NCBI RefSeq assembly: GCF_900095025.1
Contig: NZ_FMBK01000004.1
Coordinates: 149,968 to 213,967, forward strand
Source: Acinetobacter albensis
GTDB taxonomy: Bacteria > Pseudomonadota > Gammaproteobacteria > Pseudomonadales > Moraxellaceae
Direction of reading: 5' to 3'
Length of the DNA stretch: 64,000 nt
The notes beneath the pieces are model-generated. The model had not been told where the DNA came from. It did not search any database and was given only the letters and a program-made list of their open reading frames with translations. How positions within the stretch are numbered: the stretch's first letter is position 1; each line of letters begins with the position of its first letter. The position numbers and the translations under genes were made by a program. Of this stretch, positions 37,770 to 47,180 are shown piece by piece.

Positions 37770-37796
37770 AAAAAGCGTACCTCGGTACGCTTTTTT
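37770..37796 (+). terminator. Terminator of the CoA-transferase gene
   Basis: Stem aaaaagcgtac/gtacgcttttt with loop ctcg and T6, 21 bp after the stop codon. Confidence 0.92.
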
Positions 37797-37867
37797 ATTG
37801 TTCTCTATTCAGAAAAAATATAAACCTCACATCCAGCAAAGGATTTAAAGTAGAGCACTAAATTATC

Positions 37868-38617
37868 TTATAAACGCTGCTCAATAGCTTTTCGATTCTG
37901 TTTTTTGACCTTGTCGATTGCTGCATTGAGCTGTAAAACTTCTTGGTATAAAGTATTAAATTGCTTTACCGCTTTATCCTGATAAAACATGAAGGTTTTG
38001 TTCTTTTTTTCCCATTGATTATTTTTAAGCAGGGCAAATAAAGCATCGGCCTTATTCAATATTTTGAGTTCTAGTGCAAATAAAGCCTGTGATTGATCAC
38101 TTTCCCGACTTTCACGTAAACTTTTGATTAATTGCTGTCTTAGACGAGTTTGAATCGATAAATGTTTGGCTTTTTCTAAACTCTCTGCTTCACGTCGTTG
38201 AGTCTGTTGTTGGTATTGCGCAGCCAAAAGATGTGCCTGTTTTAACATCTGTTCAGTTGCAATAAATTTTTGTTTCCGGTCTTTGTCTAAACGCTCAATA
38301 TTTAAAAACTGATCCCATTGAATGGCTTTGAGCTGACGTAAATATTGATTTCGGGCTTCTGCATTTTCAATCATGTCATTTAAAACAAAATCTGCCATGA
38401 TTTTATAATCGCCGTGTAGGCGATGATCTGAAACATCAAGTTGAATCGGCTGCGTCCAGTCTTGTGCTTGCTCATAAATCAGTTCTGCTTTTTCATATAG
38501 CACGGTTTGATAGCTTTTAAGCTGATGAAGTTCCTTTTGTTGAGCCGTATATTGATAAAACATCCAGCCAAATAAGCTGCACGTCACCAACGCCAAGATG
38601 ACAAAAACTCTAGGCAT
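37868..38617 (-). CDS. Membrane-anchored coiled-coil protein of unknown function
   Basis: Not recognised. The 249-aa product begins MPRVFVILALVTCSLFGWMFYQY, one membrane segment or uncleaved signal, followed by a mostly helical, Gln/Lys/Glu-rich domain with likely coiled coil (about 100-170). I start at 38617, where AAGGAG lies 5-7 nt upstream; the frame extends 18 codons further without a ribosome site. It is convergent with the CoA-transferase and divergent from the DsbA-like gene. Confidence 0.72.
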   Translation of the reverse strand: MPRVFVILALVTCSLFGWMFYQYTAQQKELHQLKSYQTVLYEKAELIYEQAQDWTQPIQLDVSDHRLHGDYKIMADFVLNDMIENAEARNQYLRQLKAIQWDQFLNIERLDKDRKQKFIATEQMLKQAHLLAAQYQQQTQRREAESLEKAKHLSIQTRLRQQLIKSLRESRESDQSQALFALELKILNKADALFALLKNNQWEKKNKTFMFYQDKAVKQFNTLYQEVLQLNAAIDKVKKQNRKAIEQRL

Positions 38618-38794
38618 ACGAAACTCCTTTTGTACGGACTTTTGATTATGATAGCCTGATTTAGCAGCCAACTGATCATTTATTCATCTAAAATAGAAGT
38701 GGATTTTATACCCATTTTTTTAATTCACATTTAATACTTTAAATTTTTGTCCAAAGCCCTATCATTATAGGCAAGAAAACAGAAGAGATTTAGC

Positions 38795-39496
38795 ATGCGC
38801 GTAGATATTTGGTCAGATGTGGTTTGCCCGTTTTGTTATATTGGTAAAAAGCGTTTAGAAGCCGCTGCCCAACAAGCAGGCCTTGAACTTGAAGTACACT
38901 GGCATAGCTATGAGCTTGATCCAGAGGCACCTATTCGTCAAGAAGTCTCCAACTCTGAACGCCTTGCGCAAAAATATGGGCGAACCATTGCAGAAGTTGA
39001 AGAAATGCAACGCAATATTGCCACTATGGCAGCTGAAGAAGGTATCCAGTTTAACTGGGAAAATGCCAACTCAGGCAACACATTTAATGCGCACCGTATT
39101 ATTCATTTGGCACAAAGTAAAGGCTTGGGTTCAGAAGCCAAAGAAGCATTTTTCTATAGTTACATGACTCAAGGTTTACCGATTGGCGAGCGCGAAACGA
39201 TTGAAGATGTCGCAGCACGGATTGGGCTAAATCCAGTTGAAGTAGAAGATGTGTTAGATTCGGAGGAATACACAGATTTTGTTAAATTTGATGAAGATGT
39301 TGCACGTGATCAATTAAAAGTCACAGGTGTACCCTTCTTTGTATTTGATCAACGTATTGCTTTAGCTGGTGCTCAGCCTCGTGAAGTATTTTTACAAGTT
39401 TTTGAAAAAGCTTTACAGACCGCAGCAGTAGAAAATTTAGATGCTGAAACAGCAGAGAATGATCAAGATAATGCCTGCAATGTGCCTAAAAGCTAA
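38795..39496 (+). CDS. DsbA-family thiol oxidoreductase, FrnE-like
   Basis: Thioredoxin-fold oxidoreductase of the DsbA/2-hydroxychromene-2-carboxylate isomerase superfamily, FrnE branch. There is no signal peptide, so it is cytoplasmic. The 233-aa protein has the redox motif Cys11-Pro-Phe-Cys14 in SDVVCPFCYIGKKRLE and the cis-Pro loop in VTGVPFFVFDQRIALAGAQP. FrnE of Deinococcus has disulfide isomerase activity linked to oxidative stress; whether this one does the same is an inference. The C-terminus is acidic with one extra Cys (DNACNVPKS). Confidence 0.85.
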   Translation: MRVDIWSDVVCPFCYIGKKRLEAAAQQAGLELEVHWHSYELDPEAPIRQEVSNSERLAQKYGRTIAEVEEMQRNIATMAAEEGIQFNWENANSGNTFNAHRIIHLAQSKGLGSEAKEAFFYSYMTQGLPIGERETIEDVAARIGLNPVEVEDVLDSEEYTDFVKFDEDVARDQLKVTGVPFFVFDQRIALAGAQPREVFLQVFEKALQTAAVENLDAETAENDQDNACNVPKS

Positions 39497-39521
39497 AATG
39501 AATCAATAATTTTTTGATGAG

Positions 39522-39551
39522 AAAAAAGTCCCCAATTAAGGGGATTTTTTC
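39522..39551. terminator. Bidirectional terminator between the FrnE-like gene and dodecin
   Basis: Stem tcccc/gggga (39529-39533, 39540-39544) extended by A6 and T6, 26 bp after the plus-strand stop and 65 bp before the dodecin stop. Confidence 0.85.
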
Positions 39552-39616
39552 TTAGTACAATATATCCAATGATCTTTAATACTCAAATGCGGACAGATGA
39601 ACTGCTTGATTTGAAT

Positions 39617-39817
39617 TTAATCTACCAAAAAACTGATTTTTAAATTGACCCGATACTCTATAATTTTATTCTCTTTAATCACTACTTTTTGTTCGTTGAT
39701 CCAAGCACCTTGAACATTTTTGATTGTTTCTGTGACTTTTTGGATACCTGTCTGAATTGCATCTTCAAAACTTTTATTACTGCTTGAGTTCACTTCTACT
39801 ACTTTTGCAATAGCCAT
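39617..39817 (-). CDS. Dodecin family flavin-binding protein
   Basis: Small protein that forms a hollow dodecamer storing flavins in the family members studied. The 66-aa product has the single domain intact: AIAKVVEVNSSSNKSFEDAIQ, then VQGAWINEQ with the conserved flavin-stacking Trp, and the final strand EYRVNLKISF. It is the usual length. A good ribosome site (AAGGGTTAAATT) precedes the ATG. Confidence 0.92.
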   Translation of the reverse strand: MAIAKVVEVNSSSNKSFEDAIQTGIQKVTETIKNVQGAWINEQKVVIKENKIIEYRVNLKISFLVD

Positions 39818-40057
39818 AATTTAACCCTTAAAATTTATTATTTTGAAGCATGATCATAGGCTATTTTTTAATCAGATTTGGGGTTTTTTACATTACATCG
39901 CAAAAACTTACATCTAACATCACAATGATATCGTCAGACCTGCAATGCTTACAAAAGACAACGTATCTACACAAGGCGAGGACAGCATAATTTGGCCAAT
40001 TGGTTAGGCTAGTGATGTCGAACTTTTTGTTCATTCTCATCATATCAAGAGGTAAAC

Positions 40058-40273
40058 ATGAACACTAACATTCATAATTCAGCTCATGATTCAACTACAC
40101 AAACCACGCCAAAAGCTAAATCGCGTTTTTCGCCAACTGCGAAGGGTGTTTTGATTGGTGCAGTTGCTGGCAGTGTCTTACCCGTTTTTGGTACAATTAG
40201 TGGTGCGATTATTGGCGGTATTTCTGGCAAAGTTTATGAAAAAAAATGTCAAAGCAAGTGTCATAAAAACTGA
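40058..40273 (+). CDS. Small glycine-zipper protein
   Basis: Function unknown. The 71-aa product has a Thr/Lys-rich N-terminal half without a signal peptide and a Gly-rich hydrophobic segment (about 29-59; VLIGAVAGSVLPVFGTISGAIIGG) that fits two short helices with glycine-zipper spacing. It ends with a Cys/Lys-rich tail (KKCQSKCHK). AGAGG lies about 8 nt upstream of the ATG. It is followed by a hairpin and then a long gene-free stretch. Confidence 0.65.
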   Translation: MNTNIHNSAHDSTTQTTPKAKSRFSPTAKGVLIGAVAGSVLPVFGTISGAIIGGISGKVYEKKCQSKCHKN

Positions 40274-40288
40274 TTTTTTTAATTTCTC

Positions 40289-40316
40289 AAGATAAATTGC
40301 ATCAGCAATTTATCTT
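40289..40316 (+). terminator. Hairpin after the glycine-zipper gene
   Basis: Perfect 12-bp stem aagataaattgc/gcaatttatctt (40289-40300, 40305-40316), loop atca, 15 bp after the stop. A T7 run lies before rather than after it, so it is a weak intrinsic terminator. Confidence 0.55.
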
Positions 40317-40750
40317 GACCTCATCACTATAATCAGATGATTTATATTCAATTTTTAAAACTAAATTGAACTTAAACTATCGTTTTTTAAGATTTATTTT
40401 TAATTTTTCGCCTTAAAAACACACTGAAAGCTATGTCTACAAAATAAACTATAACTACGGTTCGAGCCATTGCTACTCAAAACTTACCTTAAAATGCCTT
40501 TTAAAAGATACGTATGGAATCATCAATAAGAATAAAAATATTAACTTAAAGAATTTGTTCAATTGAATTGATGAGCGATATATTTCGCTAAATTAATCTC
40601 TCCGAAGACTTCCTTATAGGCTTACCCTTCTTGTTATTCCGGTCTATAAATGCACAAAATATGACACTTTTTATCATGTTTTTTTCATATAAATCCCTAT
40701 AATCAAATGGGCTATTTAAATCACTTATCCTAGAATTAATATATTTTCTT
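40317..40750. other. Gene-free AT-rich region
   Basis: About 430 bp without a credible open reading frame on either strand. It must contain the promoter for the 59-aa gene that follows. No RNA gene, repeat or operator was recognised. Confidence 0.5.
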
Positions 40751-40930
40751 ATGCAGCAACTTCAAGCGCTTATTCAAGGCAAACTTCCACCACAAGCGAT
40801 CAATATTGATCAATTAATGATGCTTGCCAAAAAGCATACCAATCCGACGTCGTCTGAATACAAGTTACTAGAACTGGCAATAAATCTAGTTTTAGCGAGC
40901 TATTTAGAAAAAGCACATCAGCATCTTTAA
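40751..40930 (+). CDS. Very small protein (59 aa) ahead of the Thr-Glu repeat gene
   Basis: Not recognised. The frame begins MQQLQALIQGKLPPQAINID and ends EKAHQHL, giving a soluble, helical-looking 59-aa product with no membrane segment. Its stop codon is only 9 bp before the next gene's ATG, and AAGGTCAGCGC in that gap includes the stop-proximal Shine-Dalgarno. The two are therefore probably co-transcribed and may act together. No clear ribosome site precedes this ATG, which lowers confidence. Confidence 0.6.
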   Translation: MQQLQALIQGKLPPQAINIDQLMMLAKKHTNPTSSEYKLLELAINLVLASYLEKAHQHL

Positions 40931-40939
40931 GGTCAGCGC

Positions 40940-42502
40940 ATGAATGTTCTAGAAAAAGCTCAGCTGATCCAAGAATTACATGCATTAATTGATGGCTTAG
41001 AACATCGTTCCTTATCGTTTTATCAAATTGCCTATTCGAAAGCTCGTTTGCATGAAATTTTTAATTTATGTGATGAACCTATTTTCAAAAAACAAATTTT
41101 AAAATTTAAAGCACGGACACAACCTGAACAGGCAGCGCATGATTTTGCCGATCACACGCTATATCGACAAACTTTTCAGGGAGTATTTCAGGATACTAAT
41201 TTGCTTGAAGAAGCATTATCTGCATATTCAGATTCTGGTTGGGGGATTTTGTATCATCCGGCAACAGGTTGGCAAATTTGGTTAATGACAGCCTCAAAAG
41301 GTATAGCAATCACCAGTCAGTGGGGCGATTTAGACGATATTTATTCTTGGTTACTTGAACAGCAAAGCATCTATCATTGCTTAAAAACTGACGTTCAACT
41401 CAAACAACCTTTGATGAATATTGGAGCTGTATTTCAGCCAACAGAAACAGAAACAGAAACAGAAACAGAAACAGAAACAGAAACAGAAACAGAAACAGAA
41501 ACAGAAACAGAAACAGAAACAGAAACAGAAACAGATTTGAATTTATCTATTCAAACTACGCAAGAAAAAAGCGAGCACGTTCATTCAAGTCAAATTCAAC
41601 AATCTGTATCCCTATCGGATTTATCAAAAAAGTCACAACCGATTGATTTGACCACGTTTCAACAACAGGCTGACTCTGACACAGCGATTGAATCACACCC
41701 AATAGTCCATTCTTTAACACCGAATAGTACCGAAATTCCAATAACAGCAATCAGTGAAGATTCTTCAAATCAAAATGCTGTTTCGCAAACTTTTGCAAAG
41801 CAAATCAGCTTAAATGAATATTTGGCTGATTTGAATCCAATTATGAATCAGGATTTTTCGCCTGTCGATTTATATGTCATGAATATTGTGGGCTTGCCTG
41901 ATCTTTCTCGACATCTTGATTTATTATTTTATTCATCTAGTTTGAACCTTTGGCAACAGCAGCCAATTTATTTGGCTGAGCAGCTTTCCAAACAAGGGCA
42001 ATTCATTAAATATCTGGCTTTGTTTGGTGCAGATGATAGTACTCAAGCCGCACAATTGATGCCTCGCTTTACTGCTCAAAATCAACAACATATTTTGGCA
42101 ATTAAAACGGTTTCTTGGGACAATTTACAGGCTAATTTGACCAATATTGAACGCCTATTTTATTGCTATATTCAGCAATCTGATTTCAGTTGGCACATGG
42201 AAAATTATCAAGCTTTTATTCCTAACAGCCTTTTTCAGACTCAGAAATTTATTCAGTTTGAAGAAAGCCCTGCCGATATACAAACGCCCCTGCTGTTGTT
42301 AAAAGAAAAACAAAAAATACGCCTCATTCATGGCAAAAATCGTTTAAATTTATCCTTACAAGAATCTGCTTATCCTTATCTATTATTAGATCGCCAACAA
42401 GGTATCACTTGGCAAAGCATTCAATCGGTGATCAACCAGTTAAACTCACCAATTCATGTGACCCAACTCTATGACGCAATTCAAAAAAACATTACCCATT
42501 AA
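40940..42502 (+). CDS. Unknown 520-aa protein with a (Thr-Glu)15 linker
   Basis: Family not recognised. There is no signal peptide or membrane segment. An N-terminal domain (about 1-160) with a Trp-rich patch (SGWGILYHPATGWQIWLM) is joined to a C-terminal domain (about 285-520, LNEYLADLNPIM onward) by a low-complexity linker. The linker starts with 15 exact Thr-Glu dipeptides (residues 168-197) encoded by 15 tandem ACAGAA units, followed by Thr-Asp and a Ser/Gln-rich stretch. Unit length is six bases, so copy-number change alters linker length without a frameshift. AAGG precedes the start. It is probably in one unit with the 59-aa gene. Confidence 0.8.
   Translation: MNVLEKAQLIQELHALIDGLEHRSLSFYQIAYSKARLHEIFNLCDEPIFKKQILKFKARTQPEQAAHDFADHTLYRQTFQGVFQDTNLLEEALSAYSDSGWGILYHPATGWQIWLMTASKGIAITSQWGDLDDIYSWLLEQQSIYHCLKTDVQLKQPLMNIGAVFQPTETETETETETETETETETETETETETETETDLNLSIQTTQEKSEHVHSSQIQQSVSLSDLSKKSQPIDLTTFQQQADSDTAIESHPIVHSLTPNSTEIPITAISEDSSNQNAVSQTFAKQISLNEYLADLNPIMNQDFSPVDLYVMNIVGLPDLSRHLDLLFYSSSLNLWQQQPIYLAEQLSKQGQFIKYLALFGADDSTQAAQLMPRFTAQNQQHILAIKTVSWDNLQANLTNIERLFYCYIQQSDFSWHMENYQAFIPNSLFQTQKFIQFEESPADIQTPLLLLKEKQKIRLIHGKNRLNLSLQESAYPYLLLDRQQGITWQSIQSVINQLNSPIHVTQLYDAIQKNITH
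41441..41536 (+). repeat. Hexanucleotide microsatellite (ACAGAA)15
   Basis: Fifteen perfect tandem ACAGAA units (41441-41530), then a final ACAGAT. It is in frame and codes for Thr-Glu repeats inside the 520-aa protein. Perfect identity of all units suggests recent or ongoing slipped-strand expansion. Confidence 0.97.
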
Positions 42503-42587
42503 GTCTCTATTTTTTGTAGAAAAAACTTGCTTTTTCACCTATTTTTTTATCACACTAGGTCAGGGTTAAAATTATAAGAGCAGGGCT

Positions 42588-43718
42588 ATGTCTCAAGACA
42601 AAAAAATGTTATCAAAATTACTCTTATTTACGGTTTTATCAGCAATGATGTATTCTGCTTATGCAGCGGAAACATCAACCACACAAATTGATTTACCTGA
42701 AAATCAGAATTCATTATCCAGTCCAGAAGTCGATGGAAATTTACTCTATCAAATTCCCAGTTGGATTGATGCAACACCCACTTTTTTACCACAACAATCC
42801 AATGAACCAATTGTTCCTCCAGTGATTGAAACTGAAGATCGTACTTGGGTCGATCGTAAGCAAGTCAAAATTAAGAATTGGGCAGATCGTACCTCGCATA
42901 AAATTGATAACTGGTTTGGTGAAACTGATCCCGATCAACCTGCTTCTGCCACCTTAAGGATCTTGCTAGACAATAGCTGGAACAAACACGATGGTTACGA
43001 AATTAAACCCCGTATACGTGGCCGGATTAAGCTACCTACTTTAGAGCGTAAAGTGAGTCTCGTTTTTGGTGATGATTCACTCGACAATGAATTAGAGAAT
43101 AATGTCGCGATTACCAATGAAAATGCCAGTAACCTCAATAATAAAACCTTAGACCCACAGCGCACCCGAGAAAATAACAGCTCTTTTGCCTTACGCTGGT
43201 CAGATTTTTCTAAGTATATTCCTTTCGAAACAGATTTAGATTTAGGTTTACGTTCGGGGGATGATGTTTATCTACGTCTAAAAGCCTCTAAAGATTGGCA
43301 ATTAGAAAATGATTTCAAATTCCATGCCGAGCAAATTTATCGCTATGGCGTGGATAGTGAAAATTATTTAAGAACCAATTTAGAGTTAATTCATGCTCGT
43401 CCCAATCAGGCTTTTCTCTCCAATCAATTGAATTTGACCTATGCAGATGAACAAGATGATGACTTAACTTGGGATAATAATCTGTTTAGACAACATCAGT
43501 TTTTCCATGAAAATAGTTTTAGTTATGGTCTCTATACCAGTGGTTTCCTGAATAACAAAGATTTACGATTAAACAGCTGGGGACCTTTTATGTCGTGGAA
43601 ACAACCGGTATGGCGTGAATGGCTGTATGTTCAAGGAAATTTAAATTATTTTAATGATCATCGAGAAGATCGTAGTCATTTTCTGAGTACGATGATTCGT
43701 CTGGAAGCTTTATTCTAA
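42588..43718 (+). CDS. Probable outer-membrane beta-barrel protein
   Basis: Function unknown. The 376-aa product has a signal peptide (MLSKLLLFTVLSAMMYSAYA/AET), a Pro-rich linker (about 45-85), and from about residue 115 alternating amphipathic strands rich in aromatic residues, e.g. LRILLDNSWNKHD and FALRWSDFSKY. It ends in FLSTMIRLEALF; a C-terminal aromatic residue is typical for BAM-assembled barrels. No lipobox is seen. It lies 85 bp after the Thr-Glu repeat gene in the same direction. Confidence 0.72.
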   Translation: MSQDKKMLSKLLLFTVLSAMMYSAYAAETSTTQIDLPENQNSLSSPEVDGNLLYQIPSWIDATPTFLPQQSNEPIVPPVIETEDRTWVDRKQVKIKNWADRTSHKIDNWFGETDPDQPASATLRILLDNSWNKHDGYEIKPRIRGRIKLPTLERKVSLVFGDDSLDNELENNVAITNENASNLNNKTLDPQRTRENNSSFALRWSDFSKYIPFETDLDLGLRSGDDVYLRLKASKDWQLENDFKFHAEQIYRYGVDSENYLRTNLELIHARPNQAFLSNQLNLTYADEQDDDLTWDNNLFRQHQFFHENSFSYGLYTSGFLNNKDLRLNSWGPFMSWKQPVWREWLYVQGNLNYFNDHREDRSHFLSTMIRLEALF

Positions 43719-43845
43719 ATTTCTTTTCATTGATAGGATTCAAGCGAGAAAACCATAAAAACTGAATGTTCTACTGTGATTCAAATCGTGAATGTTTTTG
43801 TGTCATAAAACCATAACCCATTTTTGAATACCGTTCTTCTACAAA

Positions 43846-43880
43846 TAAAAATACCAGTCAGTGGTTTAACTGACTGGTAT
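43846..43880 (-). terminator. Terminator of htpG
   Basis: Stem ataccagtcagt/actgactggtat (43851-43862, 43869-43880, loop of 6), followed on the minus strand by TTTTTATTT. It lies 40 bp past the htpG stop and contains the CCAGTC/GACTGG core. Confidence 0.88.
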
Positions 43881-43921
43881 TCATCACAAAATATTTTTAT
43901 CTTGCGCTGAATTACGTAATA

Positions 43922-45847
43922 TTATTTTAATAACAAACTATTAATACGTTTTACATATTCAGCTGGATTTTCAGGTAAACCACCTTCAGCAATGACAGCC
44001 TGATCAAAAATCACATGCGCCAAATCATCAAACTGATTTGAAGATTCTAGTTTTTTCACCAGTGGGTGTTCTGGATTGATTTCTAAAATTGGTTTGCTTT
44101 CTGGAATCGCCTGACCTGCCTGCTTAAGCATACGGATAAGCTGAGGAGAAAGTTCACCCTCACCTGTTACCAAACATGCAGGTGAATCGACTAAACGTGT
44201 TGTCACACGAACTTGTTTAGTTTTGGCTTTTAATGAATCGGTCATTTTATCGACCACAGGTTTAAACTGTTCAGCTGCAACGTCTAATGCTTTTTTCTCT
44301 TCAGCGTCTTGTAAATCTCCTAAATCTACAGCACCTTTAGATACATTTTGCATAGGCGTACCGTCAAATTCATTCACGAATTCCATCGACCATTCATCTA
44401 CACGGTCAGCCATCAAGAGTACTTCAATGTCTTTTTTCTTGAATAACTCCAGTTGCGGTGAATTTTTTGCAGCATTTAGGCTATCCGCAGTCACATAATA
44501 AATGGCCTTCTGACCTTCTTTCATGCGTGCTTTATAATCTGCCAGAGAAGTTGAAACTTCATCATTGTTCGACGTTGAAAAACGTAACAGTTTTAAAATA
44601 CGTTCACGATTACCAAAGTCTTCTCCCAAACCTTCTTTAATCACTGAACCAAACTCAGCATAGAACTGTTTGAAATTTTCTTGATCTTTTTCATCTTCCG
44701 ATTTCGCTAAACCATCTAACATGGTCAAAATACGGCGGGTATTCCCTTCACGAATAGTTTTGACATCACGGCTTTCTTGTAGCAATTCACGACTGACGTT
44801 GAGTGGTAAATCTGCACTATCGACGACCCCTTGTACAAAACGTAAATAATTTGGAATCAGGTTATCTGCTTCATCCATAATAAACACGCGTTTTACATAC
44901 AACTTAATGCCCGCTTTGGCTTCTCGGGTAAAAATATTGTGAGCCGCTTTACTTGGAATATATAACAATTGTGTATATTCAGTGCTACCTTCTACACGGT
45001 TATGTGCCCATGCTAATGGTGCTTCAAAGTCATGGCTTAAATTTTTATAGAACTCAATATATTGTTCTTCAGTAATCTCATTCTTATTGCGCGTCCAAAG
45101 TGCGCTCGCAGAATTAATGGCTTCCCAATCATCTGTTTTAACCATCGAGCCAGCATTTTCTTGAGCTTCTTCACCTTCAGCAACTTCGTCTTGTTGCCAA
45201 ACTTCTTTTTGCATTTCAATGGGTAGACTGATGTGATCAGAATATTTATTTACAATCTGCTTCACTTTGTGTGCTTCTAAATACTCCAGCGCATCATCAC
45301 GCAAATGTAAAATAATATCTGTACCGCGGCTTTCCTTGGTGACTTGTTCTACTTCAAACTCACCTGTACCTGTACTGATCCAGCGCACACCGTCCGATGC
45401 TGCTGTACCCGCATGACGAGATTCAACCGTAATTTTTTCAGCAACAATAAATCCTGAGTAGAAACCGACGCCAAACTGACCGATCAATTGTGCATCAGCT
45501 TTTTGATCACCCGATAATTTAGACATAAAGTCCTTGGTGCCCGATTTAGCAATGGTTCCCAAATTATCAATTGCTTCTTGTTCAGTTAAACCAATCCCAT
45601 TGTCTGAAATGGTGAGGGTTTTTTGCTCTTTATCGAAATGAATACGAACATGCAATTCAGGGTCATTTTCATAATATTCAGGATGATTAATCCCTTCAAA
45701 ACGCAACTTATCACACGCATCTGAGGCGTTAGAAATTAATTCGCGTAAGAAAATTTCAGGATTTGAATAGAGTGAATGCGTCACCAAATGTAAAAGTTGG
45801 GCTACTTCCGCTTGGAAACTATGTTTTTGTGGGTTTTGGTCGCTCAT
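43922..45847 (-). CDS. htpG: Molecular chaperone HtpG (Hsp90 family)
   Basis: Cytoplasmic ATP-dependent chaperone acting late in protein folding. The start is the ATG at 45847 with AAGGAG 7 nt upstream, giving 641 aa beginning [19 protein letters not shown]. An in-frame extension to 45919 has no conserved sequence. The GHKL ATPase domain has [22 protein letters not shown] and GQFGVGFYS; middle and C-terminal dimerisation domains are complete. Confidence 0.96.
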   Translation of the reverse strand: MSDQNPQKHSFQAEVAQLLHLVTHSLYSNPEIFLRELISNASDACDKLRFEGINHPEYYENDPELHVRIHFDKEQKTLTISDNGIGLTEQEAIDNLGTIAKSGTKDFMSKLSGDQKADAQLIGQFGVGFYSGFIVAEKITVESRHAGTAASDGVRWISTGTGEFEVEQVTKESRGTDIILHLRDDALEYLEAHKVKQIVNKYSDHISLPIEMQKEVWQQDEVAEGEEAQENAGSMVKTDDWEAINSASALWTRNKNEITEEQYIEFYKNLSHDFEAPLAWAHNRVEGSTEYTQLLYIPSKAAHNIFTREAKAGIKLYVKRVFIMDEADNLIPNYLRFVQGVVDSADLPLNVSRELLQESRDVKTIREGNTRRILTMLDGLAKSEDEKDQENFKQFYAEFGSVIKEGLGEDFGNRERILKLLRFSTSNNDEVSTSLADYKARMKEGQKAIYYVTADSLNAAKNSPQLELFKKKDIEVLLMADRVDEWSMEFVNEFDGTPMQNVSKGAVDLGDLQDAEEKKALDVAAEQFKPVVDKMTDSLKAKTKQVRVTTRLVDSPACLVTGEGELSPQLIRMLKQAGQAIPESKPILEINPEHPLVKKLESSNQFDDLAHVIFDQAVIAEGGLPENPAEYVKRINSLLLK

Positions 45848-45939
45848 TAATCGCTCCTTAAATTCATTAAACATTTTTCTAGAATGCTTAATGAATGGAG
45901 TGACTTGAAAAAATTTCAATAGTTAAAGGAAAAATTTTA

Positions 45940-46284
45940 TTAAAAAGGCCCTTGCCGATAGACCCGATCCATATAAGTTTCTAGTTTTTGTTGACGCATT
46001 TTATAGACTTCAATTAAACAACGACTCGAATCGACACATTGATCACGTAATTGTAGCCACCTCACTTGTTCATCCTGTATAACACCTCGGGTTCCCATGG
46101 GGACCAAACGCTTAATAATATTATAGGTCGTGACCATTTTTACATCAGCATCATTTACTGCTCGATGTTCACAAATGGCATGTTCTGTCTGAGTTCGCGC
46201 TTTCTCACAATTAAAACTGGCTGCATGGATCGAAGCACCCCACCCACTCAAACCTATTAAAAAAATTAATATCCCTGCTTTCAT
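45940..46284 (-). CDS. LprI/DUF1311-like secreted protein
   Basis: The 114-aa product has a signal peptide (cut near IHA/ASF) and one DUF1311/LprI-type domain: SFNCEKARTQTEHAICEHRAVNDADVKM, with a Cys pair, then a helix with EQVRWLQLRDQC and a final Cys region (SSRCLIEVYKMR). Some members inhibit lysozyme; whether this one does is not shown by the sequence. It follows htpG's upstream region in the same direction as a separate unit. Confidence 0.78.
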   Translation of the reverse strand: MKAGILIFLIGLSGWGASIHAASFNCEKARTQTEHAICEHRAVNDADVKMVTTYNIIKRLVPMGTRGVIQDEQVRWLQLRDQCVDSSRCLIEVYKMRQQKLETYMDRVYRQGPF

Positions 46285-46400
46285 TTTTTTCCTTTTTTAT
46301 TGGTCATTTTTCTAAACTTACTTTAACAACAACAGTGCTTTATAAAGAAGATACTTTGTGTAATTGATCCGATTTATTTTGCTGAATTCATGCATTATTA

Positions 46401-46436
46401 AATAATATAAGAATCCATCAAAAGATAGATTCTTAT
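46401..46436 (-). terminator. Weak terminator-like hairpin after ompW
   Basis: Stem ataagaatc/gattcttat (46407-46415, 46428-46436), followed on the minus strand by a T-rich but interrupted tract (ATTATTTAAT), 16 bp after the ompW stop. Confidence 0.5.
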
Positions 46437-46451
46437 TATGGATTTTATCTT

Positions 46452-47054
46452 TTAGAACTTATAACTGTACCCTAGACTATAGATCACTGGATCAATGTCT
46501 AAATCAAAACTTGTGACGTTTTCTACTTCAACATCTGGACTTAATTGTGCGTAACGAACATCCATAAAGATGCCCCAATTTTTAGCATCGGCAGGTTGAT
46601 AATTAAATCCGACTTGACCTGCAAAACCAAATTCTTCTTTCACTTTAACGGTAGTACCTGTCAAACCACCTTTTGTTTGCTCATCCCAAGCAATAAATGC
46701 AGTACCACCTAATCCAATATAAGGTGTAAAACTCGTTGAATTTTTAAAATGGTATTTTGCAGTGAGTGTTGGTGGTAGATGTTTAAGCTTTAACGCATCT
46801 ACCCCATTAATTGTAACGTTATGGTTTACAGGAGCTGCCAATAAAAGTTCAGTTGAAAATGCACTGTTGGCAAAAAAGTATTCGATAGAGGGTGTAAAAG
46901 CCAATTCACTATCTGCCTTTATCACGCCCACACCATTTACAAAAGTATCATTACTGGGTGCAATCGCGGAAGCACCAACCTTGACTTGCCATCCTTCTGC
47001 CATCGCTGAAGAACAAAAACCCAATAAAGTAATAACTATAGTTTTTCTTAACAT
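46452..47054 (-). CDS. ompW: Outer membrane protein OmpW
   Basis: Eight-stranded outer-membrane barrel that takes up small hydrophobic or amphiphilic compounds in studied members. The 200-aa product has a signal peptide (cut at SSAMA/EGW), the OmpW opening GWQVKVGASAIAP, LPPTLTAKYHF, TPYIGLGGTAFIA, and the final strand SLGYSYKF with C-terminal Phe. Length and pattern are usual for the family. Confidence 0.93.
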   Translation of the reverse strand: MLRKTIVITLLGFCSSAMAEGWQVKVGASAIAPSNDTFVNGVGVIKADSELAFTPSIEYFFANSAFSTELLLAAPVNHNVTINGVDALKLKHLPPTLTAKYHFKNSTSFTPYIGLGGTAFIAWDEQTKGGLTGTTVKVKEEFGFAGQVGFNYQPADAKNWGIFMDVRYAQLSPDVEVENVTSFDLDIDPVIYSLGYSYKF

Positions 47055-47180
47055 TATAAAAACTCTTAAAATGAATAATAAATATTAAACCTATCGGATT
47101 ATTAATATGCAAGAGCGGTATTTATATATTCATTTATTTTATTTTCAAGATATTAATATTTATAAATATTTATTTATATC

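Noticed and set aside
40455..40475. A tRNA T-loop-like word (ggttcgagcc) in the gene-free stretch
   Set aside because: No acceptor, D-arm or anticodon stem could be built around it; a chance match.
41441..41536. On/off phase variation by the ACAGAA repeat
   Set aside because: The unit is six bases, so slippage keeps the reading frame; only linker length can vary.
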